From Centrapalus pauciflorus (Eukaryota > Streptophyta > Magnoliopsida > Asterales > Asteraceae): a stretch of 64,000 nt of DNA. The stretch spans positions 355,214 to 419,213 of the forward strand of contig JAANYP010006912.1 in assembly GCA_020465985.1 (NCBI GenBank). The letters run 5' to 3'. Position 1 is the stretch's first letter. Each line of letters starts with the position of its first letter. A model generated the notes under the pieces. The model made no database searches, was not told where the DNA came from, and worked only from the letters and a program-made list of their open reading frames with translations. A program made the translations under genes and the position numbers. Shown piece after piece: positions 34,325 through 49,300 of this stretch.

Positions 34325-37300
34325 ATCTTATTTAATACTTGCGGTTAAATTATTAAACATTTTTTATCTTATTCAAATACATGAATAAATCATTGGACAT
34401 GTTAAACAAGTCAAAATATGCATTTATTTTTTAATAAGACAAAATATCAATTGACATGAACAGTCGTAATAAAGTCTAAAAACTTCTTTTAATCACAAGA
34501 AATGATAATACATCTTTAAGAAATTTGATTATGTTTCCTATTTCAACTTGTAGTGTTTATTCAATTCTTTATATTTTGATGGCAAACCAAGAGAATAAAA
34601 TTTTAAACGTTACTCAATTCTCTTTGCTATCAAAATACATGAGTAATATAATTATTTAAATATTCTTCGTCATTTCCATTCATATTGATTTCATCATTCC
34701 ACATGCACTTTTAGTACTTAAAACAATGAAAATTTTAAGAATGAAAATTATAATATTTATATTTTTGTGTTACAAAATATTTTCATTTTTGGATCCGCTT
34801 AGAACTCCAGTGCCATAATAATCATACAAATATTATAGTTTATAGTTTCTGTAAATATAAATTAACTTTAAGTATGATGATTATTACTAATTATAGGATG
34901 TGAGACAATAATAATTTTAAATGAATAAAGTATATAATTGTAATATATATGTCCAAGAAATAATAAGGTCGGGTAAACTCGAAGAGAAACTAATAGATAC
35001 ATGGAGAGTGATAACAATGCTCCAGATGAGTAGCGAGCTCTTTTTAAGACATACGTTGAGCTCTTTTTTAAGACATACGTTGTTTTATAACTATCCATCT
35101 CAGGTGTATTATGAGATACTCTGCCACCCAGAAGAAGGTTGCACCCAAGTAGCTTTGAGGAGTTATCAATTGATTAGTAGATAATATGATTTTGTCAGGG
35201 TTCATTGCGGATATTATGTACAGGTTTACTGCGACTTTATTTGTATAATAAAGTTGTAGATTATCGAGGTTTTAGGTGTAATATAATGACGGTGACAATG
35301 TAAAACAAAGCTAAATGTTATTATATTAATTACTAATAGTATGTAAATTACGGAACTTGACATGGTATTTTGGTGTATTTAATAGGTGTTGCGTAACTAA
35401 TCAATTATCGTCTGTTTTAATATGGGCTAGGTGATGTGGGTTATGTTATTTGGTTGGCATTAGGTAACATGCATGGTTGGTACACTAGTTTGTAAGATGA
35501 TCTCATGCTCCCCTTGTGCTTTCATGTGTTGCTCTTGTTTATGTCATGCCAAATGTTCTTATTTGAATTCTTTGAACTCAACCAGCAACACAAATAATGG
35601 CGTGGTTGCAAATTCTATAGTGGTCAAGTCTTTTGATGTTATGACTTTGGTTGACCTAACTAGGAGAGCTTGATCAGATGTGGAGACGAGGGGTGGCCAA
35701 GATGATCAAAACATAGAGTTTGTAAAGCGTCTGATGAAATTGTGTTGCGAGTCATATTGGTAATATGGCTTAGATGATCGGAGTTTCGTGATATTGAATG
35801 TGCTACCTATGAGAACTTCAAAATAAACATCTTTCTTTAAGGAGCCTTTATTGACCAATTGCTATTTTATTTAGGATGAGATTCATTCACTTGCATTTCG
35901 GCTAGCACTATAAAAAGCTCCGGTCTTTACGCCCCTACTATTGTTGTGAAACCTTTCCTCTAAAGATCCCCTCTTGCAGTTGGAGCTCAAGCGAGTTTTA
36001 TGAATGAATGAAGTCAATTGAAGATGCGGCCAATTGTTAATACTTATAACTTGCTTCCGTCCTTAGTCAATTTTGGAATGAAGTTGTTTTGACTAGCGCT
36101 GATAGGAAATAGGTCTAAGTGTAACCACTCACCTCACCCGTAATGCAAAGCACTATCTGGAATCCCGACTTAGCATTATTGGTTTAGTATTCTTCATCAA
36201 CAAGGAAATGGTCCTAATTCAGCTCTCTCTTTTTTTCAATTCAGTCTACAGACTTTGAGGAAAGCCGCTCCACAATGGTATCCTATTTTGTGTTGGTCAG
36301 AGTTACAATGGTCGTGAAACATAATTTTTTTTTTAAAGTGCATACGGTTCAATGTCGTTTTTGTGTAAAACCAAAAGGTTTGATTAATAAAACTTGAAAC
36401 CAAATTGGTTTGTTTTTTTCCGTGATTTTTGTATTTTTTTTTTTTTTTTCTCTTTTTACCTCTTGTTTTAAATTAAAAGCTTAAATTTGTGTTTTCCATA
36501 ATTATTTAAACTAAATCTAAACTAATATGATCTAATATGCAAATTTGAAGGACGAAATCACCCATAATTCATCTAATGCATCCAAATAATCCGTTATAGC
36601 TTAAACATCAATCACTTCATTATTCGTTCAACCTTAAAAACATCAAAATGTTTTCTTATTAATAAGTTAATGCAATTCATTATTAGTGGTAATCTAAATT
36701 GAACCCCGACTATTTTAACATACCTATAAAAAAAAGGTTCAAACATATGGTTTTATTTCACTTTGGTTTTTAGGTTTTTGTTTGGCTTTCATCTTTTTTG
36801 TTCATCCTTAATTAGTGGTAATCACCTCCATGAAGATTGCGTTGGAGATTGTCAAGTTTGTGAAGTTTCTTTACTGTCGGATAGGATAAAAAAGACTATT
36901 GGTAAAATTGTTAATGAAGGTTATTTAACTTTTAGATTGATGACATTTAGGTGTCGTTTGTCTTTTAAAAGATTAATTCAAGTTAAAAGCACATCTAATA
37001 TTTAAAAGTTGACATTAAGTTTAAAGTTTGATATCTCTTTGAAATATTTAAAAGTTGGCCTTAAAAAACTGAAATATGAAAATTTAAGGCTATTAATTAA
37101 TTTTAAGTTTTTAATTAGTTATATTTCTTTATTTTATATAACTTATATATTAAACTAATTTAATATTTTAATTAGTTAATTTGAACAAAATAAATTTATT
37201 GACTTAAATCAACTTATTATTATTATTTAAATTAATTAAATTATAAATTATAATTAAATAAAATATTCATTTAATTTAAAAAGAAAAAAATTTAGATTTT

Positions 37301-37612
37301 TATTTCAAACAAAAGTTCACCATTTAATTTTCAAACCCAATTTCAAAGATTCAAAGATGTAATTCTAAAATGTAACAAACAATCTTAAATTGTTTAAAAT
37401 CTGAATTCTAACGTTTAAAGAAACAAAAGCTTACTTAAACTTAGCTTATTATCAATGTCATAATAGTCATTATTACAAGTTACTACGCTGTTCAATTAAA
37501 GAAAAAAGCTACGAGCCCATTTGTCTCATATCGAAGAGATTGATATTAAAATCAATAGTCTTGGATTTTAGATTACAAATATAAGAAATTATAATTCCAT
37601 TAAAATCATTTG
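34316..37612. other. Gene-poor AT-rich intergenic region
   Basis: About 3.3 kb between the Pack-MULE-like element and the next MITE. Short open frames at 34921-35184, 35473-35673 and 36763-37005 lack splice partners and known motifs. At 35035-35081 a 23-24 bp unit (GAGCTC, T-run, AAGACATACGTT) is present twice in tandem. 35400-36300 is less AT-rich and could be an old repeat, but I could not find its ends. Confidence 0.45.
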
Positions 37613-37937
37613 TTAAAATAAGGGAAAATTATCTAGAAATATAATATAAAATATGACAATAAAAGTATTGTAAAAAACTTTTTCCAAGAAAGCTAATATA
37701 AAATCTTATTTTGACCGAGAAAAAACATTTTAAGACTAAGAAATATAATCAAATATTATTCGCTTACCAAAAAAGAAGCATAAAATTAAAAATTTATCTT
37801 CTTAATTTGTCATAAATATCCTTTTTTGTCAAATTTGAATTTTATGTTATCTTTCTTGGCCTAAAAAATTTTACATTACCTTTATTGACAATTTTTGAAT
37901 TTTATATTACCTTTCTTGGTAATTTGCCTTAAAATAA
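37613..37937. mobile_element. Mutator-like MITE (307 bp)
   Basis: Element 37622-37928 between perfect 9 bp duplications TTAAAATAA (37613-37621 and 37929-37937). Ends GGGAAAATTATCTAG and GGTAATTTGCC. Same family as 23320-23623. Confidence 0.85.
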
Positions 37938-38662
37938 TTTATCATTCTGCCGACATCAATAAATAAATTAGATTCCAACGTATCACAACATAAACCATTA
38001 ACTGACCTTAACCCTCCATACCAAAAACACTGATGCCTAGAGTGGAGATTCCAAATCCTTGGAAGAACAAAAAGCATGCATACCGCTATTCACAAGAAAT
38101 TGGCATAAATAAAAATTTTGTAGATGACTGAAAAAATGAAGCAAATGCTTGGGAAAAATAAAATTACAAAGTTCATCTTCAATCTCAGCCGTCTTTTGAA
38201 TCTCTTCCTTTCTTTTCCATACATTAGAATACTTTTACAACTTCCCAACAAATACATACTTAATTACACAAAATGAGACTATACCTTTTTAAAAACAGTT
38301 TTTACATACAGTTTTTGCAATTAAGGAATGACATTGACACCCACTATGGTATGGGGACCCAAAATAACCATCAGGGAATGATCTTTCATAAAAGTAACTC
38401 CCTGAAGGCCACACAACATCTGAGTATCACTGCCCCTGCGTATGCTTGCTTGAATAAAATTTAAACTTGTATATTGCTCCAGATTCAATTAGGTGTGACC
38501 CAAACCACAACCCGACTAAATGGATCACGGATCAACCCATTAGTTACTGGATCATAAACAGACCCAAGATCCACCCATTTCATTTTTAACTTAGCTTTTA
38601 TATTGTTTGCCTACTCTACAACCCACATGATATCTCCATTTTTTGAGGGAGATGAGCAAATA
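37938..38662. other. Region downstream of KIN7D
   Basis: Contains the presumed 3' UTR and polyadenylation area of the kinesin gene (minus strand). The 63-residue frame at 38273-38464 has no supporting feature. No transposon ends recognised. Confidence 0.4.
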
Positions 38663-41449
38663 TCAAGAAGTGAATGCAAATATTCTATCTGCAATGTTGG
38701 CCCGGCAAATTGGACATTCGGAACAGGCAAGGGAGCAAGATTTACACACTGCAACATAATTAAATGTTGAATGTCATCAATCATGTTAAGTAACTATGAT
38801 AGATTTAGCCAGGAGATTTGAAGCAACTTACAGCTAAAATGCCGACAAGGAAGGAGCATCGTTGTTGTCGGTGACTCGAAACATACTTTACATACATGAG
38901 AATTTGCATCTCCATTCCCTGTATAATTAATCTCCTTCTCCTTCTCCTTCATCTCTTGCATTCGAGCCTGAGCACATGTAAATTATGAGCCATTAAAAAA
39001 CCCACTATGGAGCAGCAACTAAAACATCCTCTTCAAATAAGAAGCAGAATAATCACTGTATAATCTGTCAGAAATTCAGAATAGTATAATAATGTATCAA
39101 TGAGAACAAATGTAATTAATTAATTACCTTCAAACGAGCAACAAGGGGCTCTTCTTTCGGCACATCATGAGCAGTTTGTGAAACTTGCCTCTCTTTAACA
39201 ACTGAATTATTTCGGTCACCGTTTTCTGCTTTTGGGTAATTCAAGGGAACAGGTCTCTCAGTACGTATTCCGTTACTGTTTGATTCTGGAAATGCACCTC
39301 TTGCGTCTTTCTTCAGTTGAGCAACAAGAACCCACATGTTTGCCAAATCGTTTTCCAGAGCTGCTTCCTTTTTCTTTGCTTCCTCAGCCTTTTTCCTGTA
39401 TTCCTCTTCTATAACTTCCTTCTCAGACAAGGCAGCCTCCAGCCTTGCCTCCCGTTGCTTCCTTGCCTGCAACTCCATTCTTAAATCTTCTGGGTCAAGG
39501 TTCCAGGAGTCAAACTCATCGTAGGCGTCCTTCACTCGACCAGAGGACCGTCCTTTCCGTCCAGCTTTTATAGCATCATACTTGCGGCCACCACCGTTTC
39601 CAGGTTTGGAGTTCGCCAACTCACAAGCAGCCACCAACTCTTTCTCAAGTTTTGCATTCTCTAGTGAAAGTTTAGTAACTTCACCGGCCAAATTCTTCAG
39701 CTCAACAGCAGCAGCAGACGCCAATTCCTTTGCGTAAGAGGCTTCTTCAGACAGTTTCTGATTCTGCACGATTAATCCACTGTTCTCCTCAAGAATCTGA
39801 ACATGCTCTAGCTTTAGTTTTTCATTCTCTACCTCCTGATCAAAAGAAGGAAGAAACAACAAACGAACAAGTCAGTAAAACCATATTTCCCCTTCCAAGT
39901 TCCAACTTGTAAATAGAAAAACATGGTTGAAACTACCCAAAAAAGTTTGATGTCAGGGTACGACACAAACTAAAGTGAGGACTGTATAATCTAGCGAGCA
40001 CCCGAAAGACAACAAGCTGGCCCCACTGTGGGCCCCTATCCTACATGCCTACTGTAGTCTGTTTAGAAGCATTTAACTAATAATTTGGCAGAATATGGTT
40101 GTTAACAACAGAACATATTGTCATAGAACATACCTGAATCTTAATTTTTGTCCTTAGCTCATCAATGTACTCTTCAGATCCATGCTGCTCAGAATATAGC
40201 AATGATTTCTCATCAGCCATAGCCAGCTTTTGTTCAAGCAGCAGGATTCTCTCTTGCAGTTCTCTATTTTCTGCACACTGCATTAGAAAAAAGATTACAA
40301 TCAACAACTGTTCTAAGAGGGGAATGCAAAGTTGGACACACTAGTTCAACTCAATAGATTGATTGGAGACCCAGAATTCCAGAAATGAAGGGAATGTGTG
40401 AATGGCATAATATTTTGATGTAAAACAGTATGAACTATTCATAAGCTAATGTTTACAAAGTAGCATTCACGTGCATAGCAGCAGAAAATGTCAAATGCAT
40501 GTTATCTTAAATACAAATGAGCTGTTAATAATGTCACTGACAAACCAAATACCTTGTTCTGCAATTCTTCCTGGAGGATGCGGTTGTCTGCTGACTTGAG
40601 CTGCAATAACAAAAACATTGATATTGTAAAATCATCAGCAATCAGTCACAAGTTGGCTAAACATGTTAAAACATGTAAGTATGTAACACAATAAGAATTT
40701 ACGAATCAGACTTTAATTTATTTTCCATTAAGTTACTGTTACAGCAAAAGGATGAAGGGTATCTCAAAAAGAATACTAACCTCTAGCTCAAAGCCCTTTT
40801 CATCACACTGTGTCATTAATTTCATCATTGTCTATTTTAGACAGGAAAAGCAAATGTTAATAAATTTGACAAGTAAAAGGTTACGGACAATACAAAGAAG
40901 TAGGTGGGCGGAGGGGGGGTACCTGTTGCATATCAGCCAACGATGTATTAGAAATTGAAGCTTCGTTGCTTTCGACGATCTGTTTCTCTAAGGCCCTCAT
41001 CTGCCTTCTTTTTTCCTCTATTTCACATTCCAGGTGATCTATCTGGGTATCAGTATATATTTATGAGCATCAACAACATATGATATGTTGCATCATCAAT
41101 AATCAATGTACGTTTTTTGATAATTCATTTTTACATTCCCACAGGGTTTAAGAGTGAAACATGTAACAAAGTCTATGCATCAGTACATCAGGTACTAGAG
41201 CTGACGGTTCACGCCAAAAAGTACAAAACATATATCAACTGTTATTTGCATAGCAGACACAAATATTGAAATTAGACAATGAAAAGGTATTGGTTTATTC
41301 GGTTGTTTATTTTTTCAAAATTTCAAATTCCAAGACAAGTAACCAATCACACTCTTTCTATCATAAAGCACAACTGATTTGGTGTTCCTCCACTCCATCT
41401 AAAAAAATTATAATCACAACTGTTATCAAAATTAGTCACAATAAGAATT

Positions 41450-41483
<34 letters not shown>

Positions 41484-41732
41484 GAGTAAATTATAAAAAT
41501 GGTCCCTGTGGTTTGATTGAAATTATGGATATGGTCCCTGATCTTTAAAAATTGCATAAATCATCCCTCAAAACACTATTTACTTGCAAAAATGGTTCCT
41601 CTTTCTCTTAACTTTTTCTACATGACGATTTTGCCATTTATTCAATAACAATTTTGGTCCCTCAAATATGTAAAACATTTTTAACTTTGATCCTTTCATG
41701 ACTTTTTATTTTTTGTTTAATAAATTAACGAA

Positions 41733-41792
<60 letters not shown>

Positions 41793-42772
41793 TATACATT
41801 TTGATTTTTATAATACATTTATTTTATTATTAAAATTTATCCTTATTTGTATATTTAAATTTATTTAATTAACCTCTCTTTTATATTATTGATTTATTTA
41901 TTAATATTTTATTTATCTTACGCTTTATTTGTAAAACTACTTATACATGTTTACCATTTATAAGTTTTTATCTAACTATTTAATTATGTTAATATAATTT
42001 ATTTAATTACATTTTATATGAAAAAATAATGAACTTGGGGACATTTTAATTTAATCATTTTGTTACGTATAGTGGCACTCGTACTATCGTTTTATTATAA
42101 TTAGTTTGGAGTTTTATTCATTTTGATTTAATTATTGTTACATTAATACGATTTGATTTAATTTTAGTACTTTATTCGTTTTAATTTTAATATTTCGTTA
42201 TTGTAATACATTTTAATTTAATATTATTGCTTTATTCGTTTTATTCTAACTATTTTGTTAGATTATTACGTTTCGATTTAATTACAAAATATACAAAACA
42301 AAATGTATACAACAAAGCATACAATCCAAAACATATACATTTCGTTAAATCAAAATGTATAAATGTTTATGTTAAGTTTATATAGTTTATATATTTTACT
42401 TAATAGATATAATTAATTCGAAATATATTAACGTTACAAAACATTTAAGTTAAAACAAGTATAATGTTAAGTTTATATATATATGAAAATAATAATCAAG
42501 TCGAAACATATTAACGTAAAAAACATTTAAATAGAAAAGAATAATATCTTATGTTTATATATATATTTTTTATTAGAAAATATAATTAAATCAAAATGTA
42601 GTAACAATAATTAAAACAAAACAAATATAACAATAAGTTTAAATTGAAACGTATTAATGTAACAAAATATTTAATAAAATCAAAATACTAAATTTATATC
42701 CAAACATATTAACGTAAAAATATTTAAATCAAAATGAGTACAGTCCTTGGTTTATACATACATACATACATA

Positions 42773-42805
<33 letters not shown>

Positions 42806-43314
42806 CTGTGTGTGTGTGTGTATTAAAAGTATAATCAAATCAAAAAAATATTAAAGTAATAAAATAGTTAGATTGAAACATACAATAGATAAAATGTATA
42901 AAACTTTTTTCAAAGGAAGCATAAGATAAATAATTTTTTAATAAATATATTGCATATATAAAAGACACATAAATTAAATAAATTAAATATTCTAATAGGG
43001 ATAATTTTTAATAATTAATAAATAAATATATTTTAGATAAAAATAATTTATAGGTGATAATAATAATAATTAGTTTTTTATTTTATCATTTTAAAATTTA
43101 AACAAAAAGTAAACATTCATAAATAGGACTAAAACTGAAAATAAACCAAAATTGTTATTGAGAAAGGAGCAAAACCGTCAACTAGAAAAAGTATGCGAAA
43201 GAGGGACATTTTTGCAAATAAATAGTGTTTTGAGGGACCATTTATGCAATTTTAAAGACCAAAGACCATATCCATAATCTCGACCAAACCACAAGGCCTC
43301 TCTGTTATTTACTC

Positions 43315-43376
<62 letters not shown>

Positions 43377-46300
43377 TGGAATAAAGCTTTACTTGGGTTT
43401 TTGAGCTCTCAGGATCATTTCCAGACTGCTCCACTAAACGCTTCATGGTACTCGTACTGAATGCAATCTCTCCTGCGAGCACCTTCACTCTCTCCACTAG
43501 AAGGTCCATCTCATCTATTGAGAGACCACCCTAGGGTAAAAAACACAGTATAACTAAACCACATTTGAAATTAAGTTCAAAATTCTAATAGTTGCACAAA
43601 CAGCAAAAGGCTATATATTTGCCATGGATCGAGAGAAAGAAATATGATTCCATCTTGTACACAAGACTATCAGCCCAGAACATGCATCACCTGCAGGCCT
43701 GATGACTGTGAAAATTGTGGCAGCAATACTTCCTTCATATATCATTTTTAGAATCAATGTATATCCTATAGCATAAAGTACAAAAACTTTATGCATGTAT
43801 GGTGCACGTGGGCATAGACAGATAAAAGTTACATAAAGTACAAAAACTTTAAATCTCTGACATTTTTACGTAAAACCATCATATATCTGAAGTGTCGTAT
43901 TAAGATATAAATCCTATAGCCATCCGTCATCCAGATATAAAGTTTCTTACAGTGACATAAGAACTAGACTAAAAAGCTGGCTATCAGAAAACCCGCATAT
44001 AGAAAGAAAAAGAACCATGAAGCATACCGTTAGAAGCTTCGCACCATTGGTAGAACCACTAATGACTTCACCCACTTGAGTTGATTCAGTAAGAGTGCTA
44101 CCCACTGCTGATAAATTGCCGGAAACCAAGTCATTTTGAATGTCACTTTGCAAGAGCAGAGAATCGTTCTGAAATAAATGCCATCAACAAGAATGATCAT
44201 CAAGCTGAAATCACGCATATCAAGATGAAATAACCACAAACTGAATGACCGGCCAAATAACCAAGCATTTTTACATTTCATATTATAAAATATAAAGGCC
44301 ATATCTATGTGACACCCAGTTTTGGGATGATAAGCTACAAAACATGTAGATGCTGAAGGTTAAATGACCCTGTGAGAACATGTCTTATATGGGGAAATAT
44401 ATTGAGAATGATTAACCTACATCATCGTCATTAGCAGAAAGACTCCTTTGATGAGCAGATACATCAGTCAACCCAGGAATCGGATTCTTTGAAGAAACAA
44501 GTATCAGCTTTGTTAGCCTCTGAATTCTACTCATTAGAGCAGCCTTGGCTTCTTCCTCCTCCTCTAAGCGTGATTGCATCTTCACTTGGTCTTCTTCTAG
44601 CTATAACACAAATAGCAGAGGATAAACTCAGAGTCAACATAATACAGGTCAACTGATAGGATAGATAAATCTTCACCACTACAGAAGTGTTTGAATGGAA
44701 AAGCAATCTACCAATCTTGCCATCATTAATTAAAGCAATCTGTGATCAGGAATAAAATGAAAATGGCACCTTTTGTTTTAAGGTCATTATCTCTTCTGGG
44801 TTGACTCCTACAAGCATCCCCCTCCGCAATTGATCGAGCTCTAGTTTGAGAGCTGATATCTCTCGCTGGTACTTCTTGATTAAAGATTTTTCATCAATAA
44901 TCTGCAAAATGAATGTTTCAATAGAATATAACAGTGAGATAAATGTTTCTGTTCTCAGTATACTGCAAAACAAATCAATGTTGTTGTCCTTACAAACCTT
45001 ATTCCGAGAGGCATAGATTTCGATATGTTTTGCCCTACTTGCAAATTTTAATGTGTTGTGAGTCTCCTCCATACTACTAGATGCCGGAGTAATTGTGCAT
45101 ATAAGCTGGAAAGAGGAGAAAAAAAAGTGTGAAGGGGCAACGCTGTTGCATACATTTATACTCCACAATGGTGTGAGCTTAAATCGATCGCATGATGAAG
45201 GGGTGGGGAAAGAAAATATAGTGATGATCAGAACTGCCTAACAAAATAATCATATTTCTTAATGAGTTAATGCTTACCGAAACATGCCCATGCCCACTCA
45301 ACGAAGATTGTAGGATGCGAGTAAGCTTGGAATCTCTGTAAGGAATATGTGATGCCTTTCCCTCACTCAGCTTTCCAATTACCTGCTCCAATTAGATACG
45401 TCATCCAAATTTAAGCGTTGGCGGATATATTAGTCCAGATAACAGAATTCTATAAAATATAAATGTCAGCATTTGGCAATTGAACAATTTCTATGAATTC
45501 GTCCTCATGAATGAGTGCAAAAGAAATTTTGCATTTACTTACAGTATTTACCACATATCATCATAGCCTAAATATCTACATACACATTACAGTGTATGAT
45601 GATGTTCTGTTACAACAAGTGAGCACCATTTACCAAATCTAAGTTGAATTGTGTACTCGATAAAATTTCTAAAAGTTTTGATAAGAACACGTACAGTTCC
45701 AAGGGTTAAAAGACTTTTGTTTATGTAAGATCCTTCCTTCCTCCTTAGTCCGGTTGTTTCAGTTTTTGAGCTCTCTGATCCCGCTAGATCAATTAGATTC
45801 TAAAACAAGACAAAAACAACTAACTAAACGATGCAGCAAATTCTACTCATGTACTATAGAAACTCAAAAGAAGTCTTGCATACAAGTTGAGAAAATATGA
45901 CTCCGTCGTATTCATCACCATGAGCGCTACTTTCAATCATCTGCAAAATCATATATATGTTAATTGAGATTTGTACGGTTCACAAAGGAGCTATCATAAA
46001 TAACCAGTAACATGTTAACTTATAAACAATGAAAACAGCAATATTTTTTGTTAGTGCCTTGGTGGAGGACCAAGGAATGGAGAATGACATTAAATGATAC
46101 GAGCAAATAAGCCTATTGTCCTCTTTAACTAGTTGTATTCTTGCACCTGAAATTTCCAAGTCAAAAAAGAGTATGAAATGGAATCAAAGAGGAATTGGAC
46201 AATGTAATAATGATCCAACAGTTGTCTTGCTTGCTTTATACACTGCAACAACTTTCCAAGTACCTTACAAACAGAACCTGCTGAAGCTAGAAAAAGAAGC

Positions 46301-49300
46301 CCCGCCCTTAACCTTCCAACTTAAAAATCAAGATGAGATGGTGACTTGACAGACCATTAATATTAATATCTAATTTTCTACGTGAATCCTCACAGCAAGT
46401 TCTGTTTGCTATTCACCTGTATTAAGAAAATAATGCAGCACAATCCAGCTGTGTTCCTTTTACATTTTATAACACTAGGTGAGCTCCATGATGATCATGG
46501 CACAATGCATGGTGTTTCTGTGTTGCACCCACTCAAGGCTGTTCTCCCTTTGCATTCTCATCTCCCTCCCCTTGCTTTACGTACTGCTGCCAACTCTGAC
46601 TAAACTCTCTTTCCATTGTTACTCAGTATCAGTATCAGTAGTAGGAAGGAATATCCAGCCATCAGTTAATTTCTGACATCAAACAATGATATATTCAAAT
46701 TTTACTTTTTAAAGTTGATCTTCTAGCTGTTAGATAATAAATTCTTATTTGGTTTTTGTTAGCTGTTAACTTTATGTTAGTGTTAACATAGTTTGTTGCT
46801 ATTTTATACATCATTACACTTTAAAAAGTGGATGGATCTTACTTGGTTGTAACTTTCCAGCTGTTAATTTGATACTTATATTTGTGCCAGCAATAATCTA
46901 GCAGTTACTTAACAGCTAGTCATGTTTTTTAGCTGCTAATTTAGTTTTTAAATGTGTGTATAATGTTATTATTAATTAATCATTTGATCTGTTAGTTTCA
47001 ACTTTTAGCTGTTATATTAGTTTTTAAAAATGATACCATTCAAATGTTCATTACTTCTGTAAATATGTTTTACACTTCCATATCTGGTTTTTCCTATATA
47101 CTCGAATGGATAATTGTGGTTTTTACTGTCGAGATACTAGTTTGTTATCTTTTAGTTAAATTAACTTTGTGTTATAATGTTATTCTTAATTAATCATTTG
47201 ATATGTTAATTTCAATTTTTAGCTGCTATATTAGTTATTAAATTTATGACACCATTAAACTGTTCATTTACTTTTGTAAATTTGTTTTACACTTCCATAT
47301 CTAGTTTTTACTATGTACTCAAATGGATATTTGTGGTTTTTACTGTCGAGATACTAGTTTCATTCAATTATATTATGTCACTGAGTCACTCTGAACTATA
47401 TATAATGCTTCAATATCACCGTCGCATATTTTACTTTTTTGTATTAATTGACACGCCAACACAACAGGCTATGAATCTATTTGGTGTGTGTCATAGTCTT
47501 TGTTACACACTGTGACTGCTATGGTGAGCGGCGTTGCTATTAATAAAGAATTTTAAAGTAATCACACAGCATTGTATCAAACATATGATGATTGGGATCC
47601 AGATGCAGGTGGAAAAAAAGACAGGTCTTAAAAGATTTCTCAAAAAATCATCACAACAACAAGAAGGCAACAGCAAATCAACAACATTGAATAAGTTTAC
47701 AAGATCTATAATTTTTCACCACAACAAAAATGTAAACCTACAAAGAGATAAAATTTACAGATAAACTTCAAGTAAATCACATACCAGGGTAAATATTGTG
47801 TGACTACGGCTGCTAAGAAGGTTAAAGTTATTTGAACCAATGTGCCTGTGCTCTGCATACACCAAGTAACAAAAATAGTTGGATAGAATCTATAAAAACA
47901 TGAGCCAGTGGTTTCTGCCCACAGCCCATCGCATTTACTTTAAAATCTAGACTACAAAAACAACATAATATAATGTTTAAATGGGTTGTTATGGTTGCAC
48001 CCATATAAACCTTCTTCAGTTGTGGGTTATCAGGGGCTGGGTAAAGATTTAAAGCCAGCAACTTTTGTCTCTTCATCTAAGCTTTTTACACTTGCAAAGC
48101 AAAACACTGTCCATTTCTAATTTATAATAAAATTGTCCACTTATTTGATATGATAAGGCTGAATTACAATTGGGTTTTAAAAAGAACACATATATCATGG
48201 CATACACAGACAGGATTCTCATGTTCACAAACCTTTGAAAATAGACGGCTTCATTTGGCTAGGAAAATTTGGACAAACTAGGAATGGACTGGCAATGGAA
48301 CTAGAAATCAAATGAATCAATATTCCATCTCTATTTTTGGTTGCTTTTGATATTGTTGGAATGGAATTGCAGGATGTAAAATTTGAATGTCCATTGGTAA
48401 TTATGTCATCCTCTCCAACATATAAGTTGCTCTATGTATCCAAACAGAAGAGTACGCATTTGCTTTTCAAATGCGGATTACAAAGCTATCCTTAATAAAA
48501 TTACAAAAGAAAAACATCTATATCAGATTTAAATTCGAACAGTAGAAAATATGAAGTGAATTTAGTGAATGTATTTCTCAGGACAGGTGAAATACCAAGA
48601 TAACTAAAATGTCCTCCAGGCTCCAACACAAGGTCATATTTCAAGAAACAAACAACAGCAGTTTAACTGTGAGATGTTGGAGGACACATAAACAGAGGTT
48701 GAAATATAACCACAAACCAACTAACCACCATCATCAGAGATTGCACATCACCACAAATTGGGTTGAAAGGAGTCCAGAAAATATTCAGAGTGGTAGTTTT
48801 CAAGTTGGATATATGTGTGATTATTGTTTCAATAATTACACCACCTCATCCTTATTACCTTGGAATAAAACTATGAAAGACTAAGGATATTGGTGGACTA
48901 ATATTTCCAACAAACAATCAAATCCCAATCCAAATGTGACCAATCGTCTTTTTTTTCATTTACTTAAAACGACCTTTTCCATAGTGACTCCACTTCTACC
49001 CCCATCAAATGTAGCATTACGTGTCTCTCAAATGATCAGCTCTCTCCTTTTCCTTATGATGTAACGTGGCTAAGAAATAGCTCTTCATGGATCTTGTGTG
49101 TTAGATCAATCTTTTTAACGTTCCAACCCAACTCAAAGCTCCCATGGGCTAGCTCTAAGAAACAAATATCCACATAGATAAAGATTCAGTAGTACCTTCA
49201 CCAGCAGCAATGAAAGAAAGAGCATGCCCAGGAGATAAAACCACCTCTTCCTTTATACCCTCGACATATGTACCCTAATTAAGGATGGAAAGAATTATCA

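Noticed and set aside
34921..35184. 87-residue frame starting MNKVYNCNIY
   Set aside because: No recognisable motif, contains a 23 bp tandem duplication, no splice or promoter support; treated as chance.
46116..46676. Frames of 65-77 residues in KIN7D intron 9
   Set aside because: Located wholly in an intron of a well-supported gene, opposite strand, no similarity seen.
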